A stretch of DNA of 64,000 nt from Ditylenchus dipsaci (GCA_004194705.1 SADC01001371.1:62001-126000), one strand, 5' to 3'; numbered from the stretch's first letter, positions 44,854 through 55,762 are shown. Notes: generated by a model from the letters alone, not told the origin. Program-made: numbers and translations.

Positions 44854-44901
44854 TATTGACCAAGAAAAACAGGTTTGAATTGATAATATACAAGTACATT
44901 A

Positions 44902-45084
44902 CAGTAGACGCTCTCTATAACGACGCTCTTTATAACGACCAGCTCCCTATAACTACTCGGAAAAAACAGCTATTTGGTCACGAACGACCTCATTTACGTC
45001 AAAACGACGCTCTTTATAACGATGCTCTCTATAACGACTCGGTTTAATCGGTCCCTTGAGAGTCTTTATAGAGAGCGTCGACTG
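44902..45084. mobile_element. 183-bp pogo-like MITE, TA duplication
   Basis: Ends CAGTAGACGCTCTCTATAAC and complement (AGAGAGCGTCGACTG), flanked by TA. Repeats of CGACGCTCTTTATAA lie inside. Confidence 0.88.
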
Positions 45085-45582
45085 TACTCACATATGGTTA
45101 GCTGTGGCAACTAAAATTTGGTTTTTTAAAAGTGCACTATTCACTTCTTCAAAGATGTGCAACTTTCATCTGCATTATTATTTTTGACAGCTTTACTTCT
45201 TGAGGCACTGTAAATCAGTCAACAGAAGACATTGATATTAAATAATTTAAGAAACTTTTGCAGCAAGTTTCCAAAATGGAAACATATACACTGCCACCTT
45301 AAAGACTTAATCCCAATAGAGGTAGAAAGTGGGATGTCAAGGTCGAAAGTCATTATTCGAATTCAAATTTTTTATCTTTGATTTTGCTATTGGAACATCA
45401 TTTTACTTTTGGCGAATAAAAATATGTTAAAAAAAACTTCTAAACAATAAAACCTTAACCACTTTGACAATCCGCCTCCATTGTGAGAATCTTGTATATG
45501 CCATTATGTGTAAACTCTTATATGTGACAGCGTTAAATAAAATGCCAGATGAATGCTGTTCGTTAGTTAATGTGCTGCATTT

Positions 45583-46600
45583 TCAAAAGATCATGGAAGA
45601 TCTGCGCCATGCAGATAAAAAATGCTATTAAACACAACAAATTCTGATAAAATCGAGTTCAAAGCTGATGCTTACCTCCTGTGCATTGACATTCCGCCTC
45701 CTTACAGCTTTGTGCTAAAAAAACAAATGAGTAGTTTAAAAGAAGTTTTAAAATACCATATGATTAGAGATGCACTCGAAGAGACAAGCAACCATTCCGC
45801 AAATGTTGAGGATCACGTCAGCACATACTGAATTGTCTTTTCGGCGCAGAAGGATAGTAACCGCGCTTGCACAGCAGATAAGGAAAACTCTCAACAGAAA
45901 GACAGCGACAGGGACCAGTTCTGCATGATTTTGCGCGGCATAGAGTCCCACTGCATTACGAATGACCTCCGCACATCTTTCTTCCCCAGCCAGCGAACAA
46001 TCTCAGGCATCATCATAACCAAATTCATCAAAACGACTGCTGTTAGAAACGACGCTTTGTCTCTAAAAGAGCTCTAGTCAACTTTAGGTCCCCCAAATTT
46101 GCCTTGGTCCCCCCTGTTGTTTTTTCTTCAAAATGCCTTGGTCCCCCCTGTTGTTTTTTCTTCAAAATGCCTTGGTCCCCCCTGTCGTTTTGAAGGTGAT
46201 CATGTTCAAGGTGATCATGTTAACCATAATCACCATGATCAACATGATCACAACATTATTATAACTCTATTGGACGAGGGAACTAAGGCATTTTTCAAGA
46301 AAAAACGACAGGGGGGACCAAGACAAATTTGGGGGGGGGGGTGGACCTAAAGTTGACTAGAGCCGTGAAAGATGTAGCTTTTTGATAATGTATTTTGAAC
46401 CTTACCCTGTTTGATCACTGCATAGTAGAACTCGGATCTTCAGGCTTCCAAGAATAGCGACAATCATATAACTGACAGCGAGAAGCATTGCTGCAGGACA
46501 CATGGCTGAAAGTTTCGTACTTCATTTGATGATGTGAATATTTTCTTACCGTAATTATTTAGCTTTCCCGAGAATGATTTTGCTGACAAATTTACTGAGC
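45583..46600 (-). CDS. multi-pass membrane protein, receptor-like 3' part (5 exons, 5' end missing, frame break)
   Basis: Exons on the - strand: 46600-46550, 46505-46406, 46062-45829, 45714-45676 and 45624-45583 (TGA). Phases agree. Exon 2 encodes a membrane segment (AMLLAVSYMIVAILGSLKIR), exon 3 two more (FLTAVVLMNLVMMMPEIV and VPVAVFLLRVFLICC), exon 4 a basic tail (HKAVRRRNVNAQE). Segment spacing and the basic tail resemble segments 5-7 of a G-protein-coupled receptor, but no family signature such as NPxxY is seen. In exon 3 the frame shifts by one base near RWL/AGEERC (about 45990), which requires a sequence error or means the gene is broken. Upstream segments were not found; the intron between exons 2 and 3 contains the element at 46071-46363. 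Confidence 0.55.
46071..46363. mobile_element. 293-bp MITE in the receptor-like gene's intron
   Basis: Ends GCTCTAGTCAACTTTAGGTCC and complement. The arms contain CCTTGGTCCCCCCTGTTG units, three at the left and one inverted at the right; the centre has GATCATGTT repeats. Confidence 0.8.
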
Positions 46601-46689
46601 CTGAAACATCAAAGTGAAATTTCCTTTCTTTAAAACATTTATTAAAAAGTTAACGTGCAGCTTTGATGAAGTAGTTGGCTCTGTAGTAT

Positions 46690-46785
46690 AGAGTCTAATG
46701 AGCGGCCCGGGCCTTTTTTGAATCCTCCAAAAACTAAGAAATTGCGATTATTACAGAGGGGACGCTAATTGGAGATAATACGGCA
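46690..46785. repeat. worn CCGTATTT-type MITE end
   Basis: CTAATTGGAGATAATACGG at the right and TCTAATGAGCGGCCCGGGCC at the left look like a diverged copy. Confidence 0.4.
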
Positions 46786-46974
46786 TGTGTTTGCACCCCT
46801 CCCGCAAAAATGTTGCCTTGGTTTCCAAGCAATAGTTAAGAAAAAAATTCTATTTCTGATTAGGGAGCATTTTTCCGCGAATTCGGGGCATTTTTCAGTA
46901 ATTAAGGGGCAAAATTAAATACCACCCATAAAAAATTCTCCAAAAATTTTCTCTTTTAACAAAGTTTTGACTAA

Positions 46975-47590
46975 AGATGTGCACGGAATCGGGATCCCGA
47001 TCCTGAAACTTTGGAGATTTGATGTCCAGAATAAAAGTTCAACCTTTAAATGAAGAACATTCGAAAACTCCAAGAAATTGGGTCAGAAGTGCTACGCACC
47101 CGATTTTTTCGAAAAAAAAATCAGAACAGAAATCAGTACAACAAAAAAATGATCAAAATCAGAAGGCGAAAAAAGTCGGAAATCCAGAAATCAGACATCG
47201 GTCCGGGCCTGATGCACACCTTGTTTACAATCCTAGCTGACGGAATATACGTAACAGCTGCTATAAGAATTGTGTTCTAGCTTTAATCCTAGCGGCCACC
47301 ACTTTTAATTAGCCTTCATTTGATTTCAATTCGATTAGCTTTAATTAGCTCTTGGTCACTCTGGCATTGATTACCGAGCCCACCCTCATTTAATACCGGG
47401 TATGGATAGCATTAAAAACAAACGTGAGTCAAATAATGAGTGAAGAAGCTCGAATCAATTTTTTTTTAAACTTATTGACCCGTGAGCACGGAAAAATTTT
47501 TTGGCGCCGGCACCCGAGTTTTTCAAAATCGGCGCCGACACCTTATTTTATTATTTGACTCGCAAAATTTTTTTTAATTTTTTGAGTTGA
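46975..47590. other. about 0.6 kb with no gene seen
   Basis: GTGCACGGAATCGGGATCC at 46980 and a diverged complement GTCCGGGCCTGATGCACACC at 47200 may be ends of an old element. No coding sequence was recognised. Confidence 0.35.
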
Positions 47591-47594
47591 CTCG

Positions 47595-47846
47595 ATGAGT
47601 CATATGGAAAACACTGGTCAGAATGAAAAAATCAACAACGTTGACTATGACGTTATCGTTGATGCGCTGTATTTGGCCGTGAAGTTGCACAACGATTTCG
47701 TGTGCCCAGCATCGATATTGACCCTATCTATTCACTGCTTCCTATGTGCCTTTAAGCTTTGTCAACAAAACAGAATGGCTGAGCCGTTGTTACATATCTG
47801 TTGGAGTTCATTTATGTCTTTTGGCAAGTCTGCTCAGCGGAGATGA
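47595..47846 (+). CDS. 83-codon open frame, unknown, doubtful
   Basis: ATG to TGA: MSHMENTGQNEKINN, then VDYDVIVDALYLAVKL and CPASILTLSIHCFLCAFKL. Composition is protein-like and moderately hydrophobic with Cys residues, but there is no recognised family, splice partner or polyadenylation signal. It may be an exon of an unseen gene or chance. Confidence 0.2.
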   Translation: MSHMENTGQNEKINNVDYDVIVDALYLAVKLHNDFVCPASILTLSIHCFLCAFKLCQQNRMAEPLLHICWSSFMSFGKSAQRR

Positions 47847-47899
47847 TTATAAGTCACGAGAAAATTCTGAAAAATTGTAATCTGCTTTCAGTTAGTTAT

Positions 47900-47978
47900 T
47901 TTCAGGAGTACTTATTGGTCAAGTGCAATGGTACTTTATTTATTTACCCATGCACTTGACCAATAAGTACTCCTGAAA
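47900..47978. repeat. 79-bp hairpin with perfect 28-bp arms
   Basis: TTTCAGGAGTACTTATTGG...TGCA is repeated exactly in inverted form after a 23-base loop. It resembles the 78-bp palindromic insertion at 63495-63572 in size but has no duplication. Confidence 0.75.
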
Positions 47979-48235
47979 CGGCCATTTCCGAGTGTAAAGT
48001 ATGGTTTAACATCCGCAAAAGAGTGGTACTTGGCTCTGACCCAATTGAAATTGGGGTCAACTGAAATATTTTAATTGGAGAACTGCCATTTTAAATAACC
48101 ACCCAAGATATCGAGTATTATTGATCGTTTTGAAATTATTTTAATTGCATTGTAGGCTGTTTGAGCCTGGTTAGCCCCCCCCCTGGATGCGTGCCTGATG
48201 TGATCCCAAAATCAAAAGACGAGCACCTTTGACGA

Positions 48236-48661
48236 AGAGGGTGAAAGCTGTTAAGGAGATAGTCTCGACACGGAAGGATTACTTCAAGTTTTTTGTTTTT
48301 TAAATGTGGTTTAAGAGACATATTTTGTCGAAAACTTGGTGTTGCAATGTCAACCAAACTAATGCAGAATTAAAAGTTATATTAGCATCATCAATATCCG
48401 AAATTTAAAATTTATTAAAAAAATGCCTTAAAAATTGAAACGAAAAAGGGGGGAATAACCATCAAAAAAGTTGATTAATCTTATATTACGTTTCAATTTT
48501 GGGGTATTTTTCGAAAGAATTTTGAAATTCTGATATCGATGATGCTCATCCAACTTTAAATTTTGCACAAGTTTGTTCGAGATGTGGTCAAAATATGGCT
48601 CTAGAGCCACATTAGAAGAGAACAAAACTTGGATAAATTCTTTCGTGTCAAGACTATCTTC
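48236..48661. mobile_element. left part of a TTAA-type MITE interrupted by a nest of insertions
   Basis: GAGGGTGAAAGCTGTTAAGG at the left and GTGTCAAGACTATCTTC at 48643 match the arms of 52263-52715. The expected end (TTAACAGCTTTCACCC) is missing at 48662 and a diverged form, TTCAATAGCTTTAAACCACCC, is found at 51640, after the inserted block. Confidence 0.65.
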
Positions 48662-48665
48662 TTAA

Positions 48666-48893
48666 AGGGCCATTGCCACCTGTTTTGAATTGTCCCCGCC
48701 AATTCAAAATTTTTTGCCTAATCATTCAACTTCTATACGGATTTTTCAGTTCGGTTTCTAACAAAACAAGGCCTAGAATTTAATTTTAGGTACGGTAAGA
48801 AACCAAGTTGAAAAATTCGTAGAGAAGTTCAATGATTAGGGAAAAAAATTGAATTGGCGGGGGACAACCGTTGTCGGAGACGGCAATGGCCCT
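48666..48893. mobile_element. 228-bp TTAA-type MITE, first in the nest
   Basis: Flanked by TTAA (48662-48665 and 48894-48897); ends AGGGCCATTGCC and GGCAATGGCCCT; inner arms TTTCAGTTCGGTTTCTAAC and complement. Confidence 0.88.
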
Positions 48894-49437
48894 TTAAAGG
48901 ACCGTGGCGTTTGCGCGCAGTGGAATGTGCAAAATTTTAATTGGCAGGCTAGGTGAGATTTGTCAAAAACGAAATTTGTCAAACGTAGTTTTTGGCAAAA
49001 CGAAACTTGTCAAGACGAGACGAAAAATTCGAATTCCCGCAAATTTTTTGTTTAGAGTAGTTTTGGATGGTTTCGGGTGGTTTTAGTTGGTTTTGGTTTG
49101 TTAGGTGCTTTGGCTAATTTTGGATGTTTGGGGTGGCCTGAGGTGGTTTTGAGTGGTTTGGGGTGGTTCATTCATCGAAAAAACATAAAAATGGCTTTTT
49201 TATATAAGGGGGGGGGAATAACAAGGCAAAACTTTGACAAGTTTCGTTTTTGACAAAATTCGTTTTGACAAATCTCACCTATCCAATTAGCGGGGAACAC
49301 TTTTCTTTCGTCTGGCGCTGACTCTTTGGAGTAATGTCAAACGACTCCAAAGAGTAAAGTTTGAGACAAAAGAGAATTGTCCTCCGCCAATTCAAATTTT
49401 GCACATGCCGCTGCGTGCAAAAACGGGCGTACCGAAT

Positions 49438-49833
49438 TGATCCACACACGATTTGATCAACAAAAATTTGTCTCGATACGAAACGCTTTTAAATTTTTGT
49501 CTTGAAGAGTTTACTCGTTAATTCAAACATTTTTCTGTGAAACGCCGGATCTCCCATGCATTAACCAAACCAAGTGGTCGTCCACTTGGATCAAGAATTT
49601 ATTAAAAATTCTCAACTTAAACTTATCCTCAACTTAAACTTATTAAAAATTCTTGATCCAAGTAGACGACCACTTGGTTTAGTTGATACATGGGAGATCC
49701 GGCGTTTCACAGAAAAATGTTTGAATTAACGAGTGAACTCTTCAAGACAAAAATTGAAAAGCGTTTCGTATCGGGACAAATTTTTGTGGATCAATTCGTG
49801 TGTGGATCAAATCGTGTGTGGATCAATTCGGTG
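49438..49833. mobile_element. palindromic element, third in the nest
   Basis: Arms of about 190 bp around a centre near 49620-49640: GATCCACACACGATTTGATC, GTGAAACGCCGGATCTCCCA and CCAAGTGGTCGTCCACTTGG-type sequence repeat inverted. Its outer arm continues beyond the hAT insertion at 51593-51620 (GTGTGGATCGATTCG). Confidence 0.75.
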
Positions 49834-51592
49834 CAGTGATTTCAAAACTCATCCTCAACTCATAAACTCAACTCATCCTCAACCTAAACCCAACCTCAAC
49901 TCAACCTCAACTATACTCTTGAAATCAACTTTAACTTGAACTCAACATAGCCTTAACTTAGCGTCAACTCTCATTCTATACTATAACCTTATAATCAACC
50001 TTATGTTTTTATTTGCAGATGTCGTTATCCCCTACAAGCCAATCAACCATGTCCAGAAAAAAACGAAATCGTATGCAATATGGAATAACTTTGTGAAGGT
50101 GCTGGTCATGGGAGAATCAAAGATGAAGTGCGTCGAGTGCTCTCAGGTATACATTTTTCAACGTGAGTCTGGCCATTTTTGCGGGTGAAGAAGATGAAGT
50201 GGACAGAGAGCTACTGGATTTGAAAGGAAGTGATGCTCAGTACTATGAAGAAGCAGAGGAAAGAGAGTCTCAACAAGCAGAAATACAAGGAGAGGTACCT
50301 ATGAATAACTCCTGTGAACGTTAATTATGGCTTCACTAATTTTTCGTCTAATTTGTTGTCTATTTGCATACTTCTGCTATTCACGTCTGCTTTTTCGCTC
50401 CACATAGGTTGTTTCGCTCATGCATTGCAACTCGTCATCATGCGAACCTTCAGAGATAACACACCAAGGGAACGCAACAATGATGATCCTTTTTGGATAG
50501 TTTCAAAAATATCCAAGTGCTAAGACGTCTCTATTAGAAAAGTGTGTCAAATATCCTATTTCGCAGTCAAAAAACTCGTTAGGCATCGCAAATCACCGTG
50601 ACTGGTTGCTTTCTCAAAATCAAAAAAGAAGTCATCGAAGTTGCTAAAGAAAAGAACTGGGAGCACCCAACAGAATCAGAGAACAGTGTAAGCAAGGTGA
50701 CTCTGTGTTTTAACTGACGCTTTTTGTGTTTCAGTTTTTACAAGAAGTCTATGCTATGCTATGAAAGTGCTGGACAAGCGCTTCAAAATGGTCATTGACA
50801 GTGATGCAGCGAACTTTGAGCCAATATTCTACGTAGCTACTGCCCAAAACCCGAACACAGCTGGCTTCCTTAAAGAAAAAGATTTCAACATCGTAGTATT
50901 TGAAATTCTCAATATAGTATTTGATTGAAGAAGTTTATGTTTGCAACTTCCAATCTCTGCTTTTAAGTCCGCTATGAAAAGATCAGCAGCAAGATGTCAG
51001 TAACTCAGTCTAATCTAATTCTGGGAGAAGTAGCTGCTGAAAACCGAAAATCAAAAAGCCAAAAGGATGTTGCACAGTCTAGTGCTAAATCGTTGGTGCA
51101 GGGTGTGTTGAGCCGTATTTTAAATGCATCGTCCTCAACAATAGATCCTCTGAAGTAGTGGGTTAATATGCTGGACACGGTTATTTTAAAATAGGAAGTT
51201 GAAGCACGATTTGATTAGTCTTTATGGTATGGTCTGTAATAAAAAAGTGTGTAATTTGTTGTTCTGAATATTATAAAAGTCAGTAAAATCTCGGCCCCAA
51301 GCAGAACATCAAAATCATGAGGTTGAATTATTCGCCAACTTTGTTTGCGACTATCCATCACATTGAGATCCTATATGTGACCGAAGTATAGAGTTCCTGA
51401 AAACGCGAAAAGACATGCGGTCGTTAAAAGTTAAAAAAAGAATCTAGGCTGAGGTTAAAGTTATAGTTGAGTTGAGGTTGAGTATAAGGTTTTACTTGAA
51501 AATACAGTTGAGGTTGAGTTGAGGTTGAGGTTTAGTTGAGCATGAAGTTGAGTTTAATTTTTTTTCGGTTGAGGGTGAGTTTGAAATCACTG
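49834..51592. mobile_element. 1.76-kb hAT element with decayed transposase, core of the nest
   Basis: Ends CAGTGATTTCAAAACTCATC and GAGTTTGAAATCACTG; duplications ATTCGGTG (49826-49833) and ATCCGGTG (51593-51600), 7 of 8. Just inside the ends are arrays of CTCAAC / GTTGAG (49845-49980 and 51445-51590). The interior encodes a broken hAT transposase. Confidence 0.88.
50019..51150 (+). pseudogene. hAT transposase remnant (BED finger and RNase-H-like pieces)
   Basis: Exon 1 (50019-50146, acceptor TTTGCAG, donor CAG|GTATAC) has the BED-finger pattern: SYAIWNNFVKV, then KMKCVECSQ. A later piece (about 50395-50520) has the hAT signature HIGCFAHALQLVI. Another (about 50764-50890) reads MKVLDKRFKMVIDSDAANFE, matching the LDPRFK region of hAT transposases. 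The pieces lie in different frames with stops between, and the C-terminal dimerisation region is not recognisable. Confidence 0.7.
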
Positions 51593-51939
51593 ATCCGGTG
51601 TGGATCGATTCGCTTAACGCCCGCAAAAACCATGGTCCTTCAATAGCTTTAAACCACCCTTAGGAATATGGCTTACTTTTTCATAATACCTTTTTTGAAA
51701 TGTGTGTGAGAATGGCTCTCTTCTCTGTCGATGCTGTCATCCTTTGCTCTGGCCCTAGGTATCTTCTCTCTTTTGTTCCTTTTTAAAAATATTAAATGAT
51801 ATTTTAAGGCTTTTTAAAACATTTTAACTGAACCTTTAAAATTCAAAAATAAAAGACGCGCCAAAATTTTTAAGCAAATTTAATTATTTGAACGCTTTTG
51901 ACAACTATGGTTTCAACCGCCCCGTAGCAATAACGAGTG

Positions 51940-52110
51940 GGTGGCTAGATTGATTAAGAGTCTTGCTCGGAGTCATGTCTAAGGTAAGTGAGTGCGTGCT
52001 AAGGTAAGTGAGAGTTAGAGATGCGAGCACTCACTTACCTTAGACATGATTCCGAGCAAGACTCTTAATCAAAAATGCATAAAGAGACTCTTTTTGCCCA
52101 GCTCCAGTGA
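51940..52110. repeat. leader-like inverted pair
   Basis: Two inverted copies of AAGAGTCTTGCTCGGAGTCATGTCTAAGG (cited in pieces) meet head to head with GTAAGTGAGTGC next to each; the GC hairpin is absent here. Confidence 0.7.
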
Positions 52111-52262
52111 CCAAAACGCGGTAGAATACCCTAATATAAAGTAGTTCACCTTGGTACCCCAAGGCAAAACAAAAACAAAAGGTCAAGTTTTGGTGAAAAA
52201 AATTCAAAAATTCATTTTTTGTGTGTAAAAATGTTAGAAAATAACTTTTTTATTGTTTTTAA

Positions 52263-52715
52263 GGGAGGGTGAAAGCTGTTAAGGAAATAGTCTCGACACG
52301 AAAGGACTACTCCAAGTTTAAATGTGGTTTTAGAGCCATATTTTGCCGAAAACTTGGTGTTGCAATGTCGGACAAACTTACGCAGAATTAAAAGTTGTAA
52401 CAGCATCATCAATATCAGAAATTCAAAATTTATTTAGAAAATGCACTGCAATTTAAAATGAAAAAAGGAGGAAAACCCATGAAAAATACTGATTAGTCTT
52501 ATATTGCGTTTCAATTTTTAGGGTATTTTCGGGGGCAATTTTGAAATTCTGATATTGATGATGCTAATCGATCTTTTTATTCTACAAAACTATGTCCAAG
52601 ATTTCAACACCGAGTTGTCAGAAAAATATGGCTCGAGAACCACATTAGAAAAAAACAAAACTTGGATAAATTCTTTCGTGTCGAGACTATCTTCTCAACA
52701 GCTTTCACCCTCCCT
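52263..52715. mobile_element. 453-bp TTAA-type MITE, intact
   Basis: Flanked by TTAA (52259-52262 and 52716-52719); ends GGGAGGGTGAAAGCTGTTAAG and complement. Arms about 180 bp. Confidence 0.88.
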
Positions 52716-52990
52716 TTAACCCTGACATTACGGTGGGGTCAATATGACCCCAGGGCACTTTTAAAACGGCTGTAAATTTTTTTCTAGGCATTATTAAGAG
52801 CTGATTTTTCGTGACTTCGTTTGTCTCTTTGTTAGCTACATTTTGACTACATTGCTGAGGATTTTTCAATTATTTTTGTAGGTGTATAAAAAAGCAGCAC
52901 CTTATACGACTGGGGTCAGTATGACCCCAAGGCCTTCGAAAGCTGTTAATAGGCATCATGTGATCCATTTTGACAACAGCTTAGTGTTAT
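52716..52990. repeat. possible piggyBac-like end
   Basis: TTAACCCTGACATTACGG then GGGGTCAATATGACCCC, with a second GGGGTCAGTATGACCCC at about 52910. Similar TTAA-CCCT ends are known in piggyBac elements. The other end was not found. Confidence 0.35.
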
Positions 52991-53255
52991 CCTGTAGCGC
53001 AGCTCAAAAGCTACAAGACCCTTTTTACAGAAACTTTTTGAGAAATTTGAGTCTTGAGATAGGGCTTTTTGAAAAAGATCGATTTCTTTAAAAAATGACC
53101 AAAATCAGAAAAAAGTTGGAGAAACTTGGATTTTGGTCCTTTTTCAAAGAATCCAGAATTCAAAAAAGACTCACCCTGCTTTGTATATTGCATTTGTAGC
53201 CGCCGAGGTCAGAAAAGTATCCAAAACTGCGGATACTTTTCAGCATTTTTTTCTT

Positions 53256-54157
53256 TTCTTTATTTGTTGTATGACATTTTATTGACTGCCGATCACCGCG
53301 CGATTTACTTTCTTGGATATAATGGGCAGCCGACGATTGCGCAAAATCAAATTGCGCTAATTCACATTGCGCAATGTTCAAATTGCGCAAATGCAAATTG
53401 CGCAAACGCAAATTGCGCAAATTAAAATTGCGCCAAAATCAAATTGCGCAAATGTAAATTGCGCTAAAATCAGCTTACCACATTTTTTCTAAAAAACCAC
53501 CATCTCGGATTTTTACAGAAAACAAAAACGCAAATGAAAATAGCATCACGGTTTTGATTGAGAATTTATGGTCTAACAATATTTCTAGGAATGTTAAGCC
53601 TTATCAAGAATTTGGCGCAATTTGAATTTGCGCAATCTGCATTTGCGCAATTTGATTTTGGCGCAATTCGCATTTGCGCAATTTGCATTTGCGCAATTTG
53701 AACATTGCGCAATGTGAATTTGCGCAATTGGATTTTGCGCAATCGTCGGCTGCCCGATATAATCCCCTATACATCTTTTTCCACGTGCTTTTTTTCTTTT
53801 TTCTCCAACACAATGTCTGGTGTTGTCTCTGGCTCTCACCAGATAGCAATCAATTGAGGGTTTGATTGACAAGGCTATTTGCTTTTTTTTATCAACTTGG
53901 TAACTGCAATGAGTTGTTAATTTGCATATTTTACCAGCATCTGGCTGTAAACTTCTGTGTAACGATCAATCAATAATCATCCATTGTGCATGGTCAATAG
54001 AATGCACAGATAATCCTTTTTTCGTTTTTATCGACTTTATTTATTTGTTGTTTCTGCTATTTAAAAATAACACATATGACAAGCATCCCTGATGTTTAAC
54101 TCAATAAAATTCTTTGTGTGAAATGACATTTTGGACTGTTGTAATCCTACTTTTATT
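53256..54157. repeat. dispersed repeat, copy 2 (matches 16926-17630)
   Basis: Matches copy 1 outside the insertion at 53324-53755. A third fragment, TTGGTAATTGCAATGAGCTG onward, lies at about 54700-54755. Confidence 0.8.
53324..53755. mobile_element. 432-bp MITE of AATTGCGCAA arrays with proven empty site
   Basis: Ends GGGCAGCCGACGATTGCGC and complement; perfect 8-bp duplications GATATAAT (53316-53323 and 53756-53763). Copy 1 of the host repeat has a single GATATAAT at 16990-16997. The arms are tandem AATTGCGCAA-(ATGC) units of 12-13 bp. Confidence 0.95.
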
Positions 54158-54184
54158 AAAAAAATAGGTTTCTCTTCCATTATC

Positions 54185-54695
54185 GGGACCACTTTTCTAA
54201 AACAGTTTTTTACCTTTATCTGGCTTGTTTTAATTTAAATATTATCTTGGCAAAGTCCCAAAAGCAAAAAAAAACATGGTTTATGCCATTTTGTGATATT
54301 CCAAATTGTTTCGCTTACTCATCTCTGCAGACCTTTTTCCTCTTATTAATCTAATTTCTGCAATTTAGAAATGAAATTTTGCGACTTGCCGAGTCGAGAA
54401 AAAGCAAGCGTCAAGTTCTTCCAAAAATTCGTGTTGCTTCCTTCGAGCAGACAATGCACCAACAGACATGCTATGAAGCTGTACTTCGGTTCTAGAATAT
54501 TTTAGAAGCGCACGGTCTGGAAGCATACTTCGAAGAATTTTGGTCGAGGAACCGAATTAAGAACGAAGATACTTTGTAATCATTACTGAAAGACATTTCT
54601 CTGTTGTATCCGCCAAACACGCATGTATCGCCAATAAATCGAATAAAGTTAAGCCTGTAAAATAAGGGTAAAAACCCGTTTTAGAAAGTGGTCCC
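54185..54695. mobile_element. 511-bp element with GGGACCACTTT ends
   Basis: Ends GGGACCACTTTTCTAAAAC and GTTTTAGAAAGTGGTCCC. No duplication is visible. It contains a short transposase-like frame. Confidence 0.75.
54371..54495 (+). pseudogene. transposase N-terminal fragment, Merlin/ISXO2-like (tentative)
   Basis: After an acceptor-like TGCAATTTAG an ATG opens 41 codons: KFCDLPSREKASVKFFQ, then LLPSSRQCTNRHAMKLYF and TAG. The pattern FxxxLLPxxRxCxNxHxMxLxxG resembles the start of ISXO2/Merlin-type transposases. The catalytic region is absent. Confidence 0.35.
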
Positions 54696-54809
54696 GACTT
54701 GGTAATTGCAATGAGCTGTTAATTTGCATATTTTAGCAGCATCTGGTTGTAGTGGGTTGTAGCTCGAATAATTGTGAACATAACATTTTCAAACATATTG
54801 TTTGTGCCT

Positions 54810-55470
54810 TGACCAAAGCGAGGGTGGTCTGCCGACAGGCGGGGCCCTGAGCCAGAAGAGTGGGTAAGGGTAATATCAGAAAGAGTAGGTATTTTGTAAA
54901 GTAGTGAGTAGGTGGGTGTGCCAGGAGAGTGGGTAAGTATGCTTGGAGAGTAGGTAAGTACCTACTTATATATATCTGCTGTTATTTTGAGTTTTAAAGT
55001 AATGCAATGTTGTGTTTCATTTGAAGCCGATTGAAGTGGGTAGTAGAATTACCTGTATCGTCTTTTAAAAATAGGATTCGACCATATGAATGAGGTTGTA
55101 TTGGACGTTAAAGACTTAGGCATTAATTGTTCAAAAGTTTTATTTTTTGAGTAACAGAATGTTTTAAGATACGGTTCAACAAGCAGTGTGGCCGCGAGTT
55201 TAGGTCCCGGTGCAACCGGCGCAAATATAATTGTCAGTAATTAGAGAGTTTTTGGTGTTTTGCGTTAGTCGGTGGGTTTGACAGGAGAGGGAATACCTGA
55301 GACAAGACAGCGATACCCGAGCCAGGAGAGTAGGTGGGTAGGGCAGGAGGGTAGGCACCTAAGGCAAGAGAGTGGGTACCCGGGCCACGAGAGTGTGTGG
55401 GTTGAGCAGGGGAGTGACCAGAAGAGCGAGTAGGTGTTCCAGGAGAGTAGGTAGGCTAGCCAGGAGCAGT
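54810..55470. repeat. degenerate minisatellite of GAGTAGGTGGGTANGCCAGGA units
   Basis: Two clusters (54840-54960 and 55260-55465) of units of about 24-28 bp: AGGAGAGTGGGTAAG, AGGAGAGTAGGTGGG, ACGAGAGTGTGTGGG. Related to the GGTACC/GGTGGT arrays. Confidence 0.6.
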
Positions 55471-55670
55471 GCTGGCATTTCAAAATTTCCGGCTCCGGAT
55501 CTGGCTCCCGGCTCCGGGAGGAAAAATTTCTCTTGGTGGCCAACACATATAGAGCCAAATTTTCCATGATGAATAAATTGCAGTTAAGCATAGTTAGTTA
55601 AATCAAAATAAATGGGGATCTGGCTCCGGCTCGGAGCCGGAGCGGGAGCAGAGCGGCTCTGACTTCGGTG
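55470..55670. repeat. possible hAT-like element with GGCTCC motifs
   Basis: CAGTGCTGGCATTTCAAAATT is followed by TCCGGCTCCGG and, inverted near 55625-55650, GGCTCCGGCTCGGAGCCGG. The right end and duplication were not resolved. Confidence 0.45.
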
Positions 55671-55762
55671 CAAGAAAGTGTCAGCGAAATAACTGATAGA
55701 ATGAGCCATATAAACAAAAATATGACAATAAGTACAGTACAGGAACACAGTGATAACGAATA

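Larger units (their letters stand above)
48898..51639. mobile_element. 2.7-kb composite TTAA-type element, second in the nest
   Basis: Begins AGGACCGTGGCGTTTGCGCG directly after the shared TTAA and ends GCCCGCAAAAACCATGGTCCT followed by TTCAA. These ends match 39212-39444. It carries GGTTTTGGGTGG simple repeats (49055-49170), paired TTTGTCAAAACG motifs, a palindromic element and the hAT element. Confidence 0.65.

Noticed and set aside
53160..53872. Repeats that superficially look like a CRISPR array (AATTGCGCAAATG units)
   Set aside because: Units are directly adjacent without unique spacers, are inverted between arms, and lie in a bounded transposon in a eukaryote.
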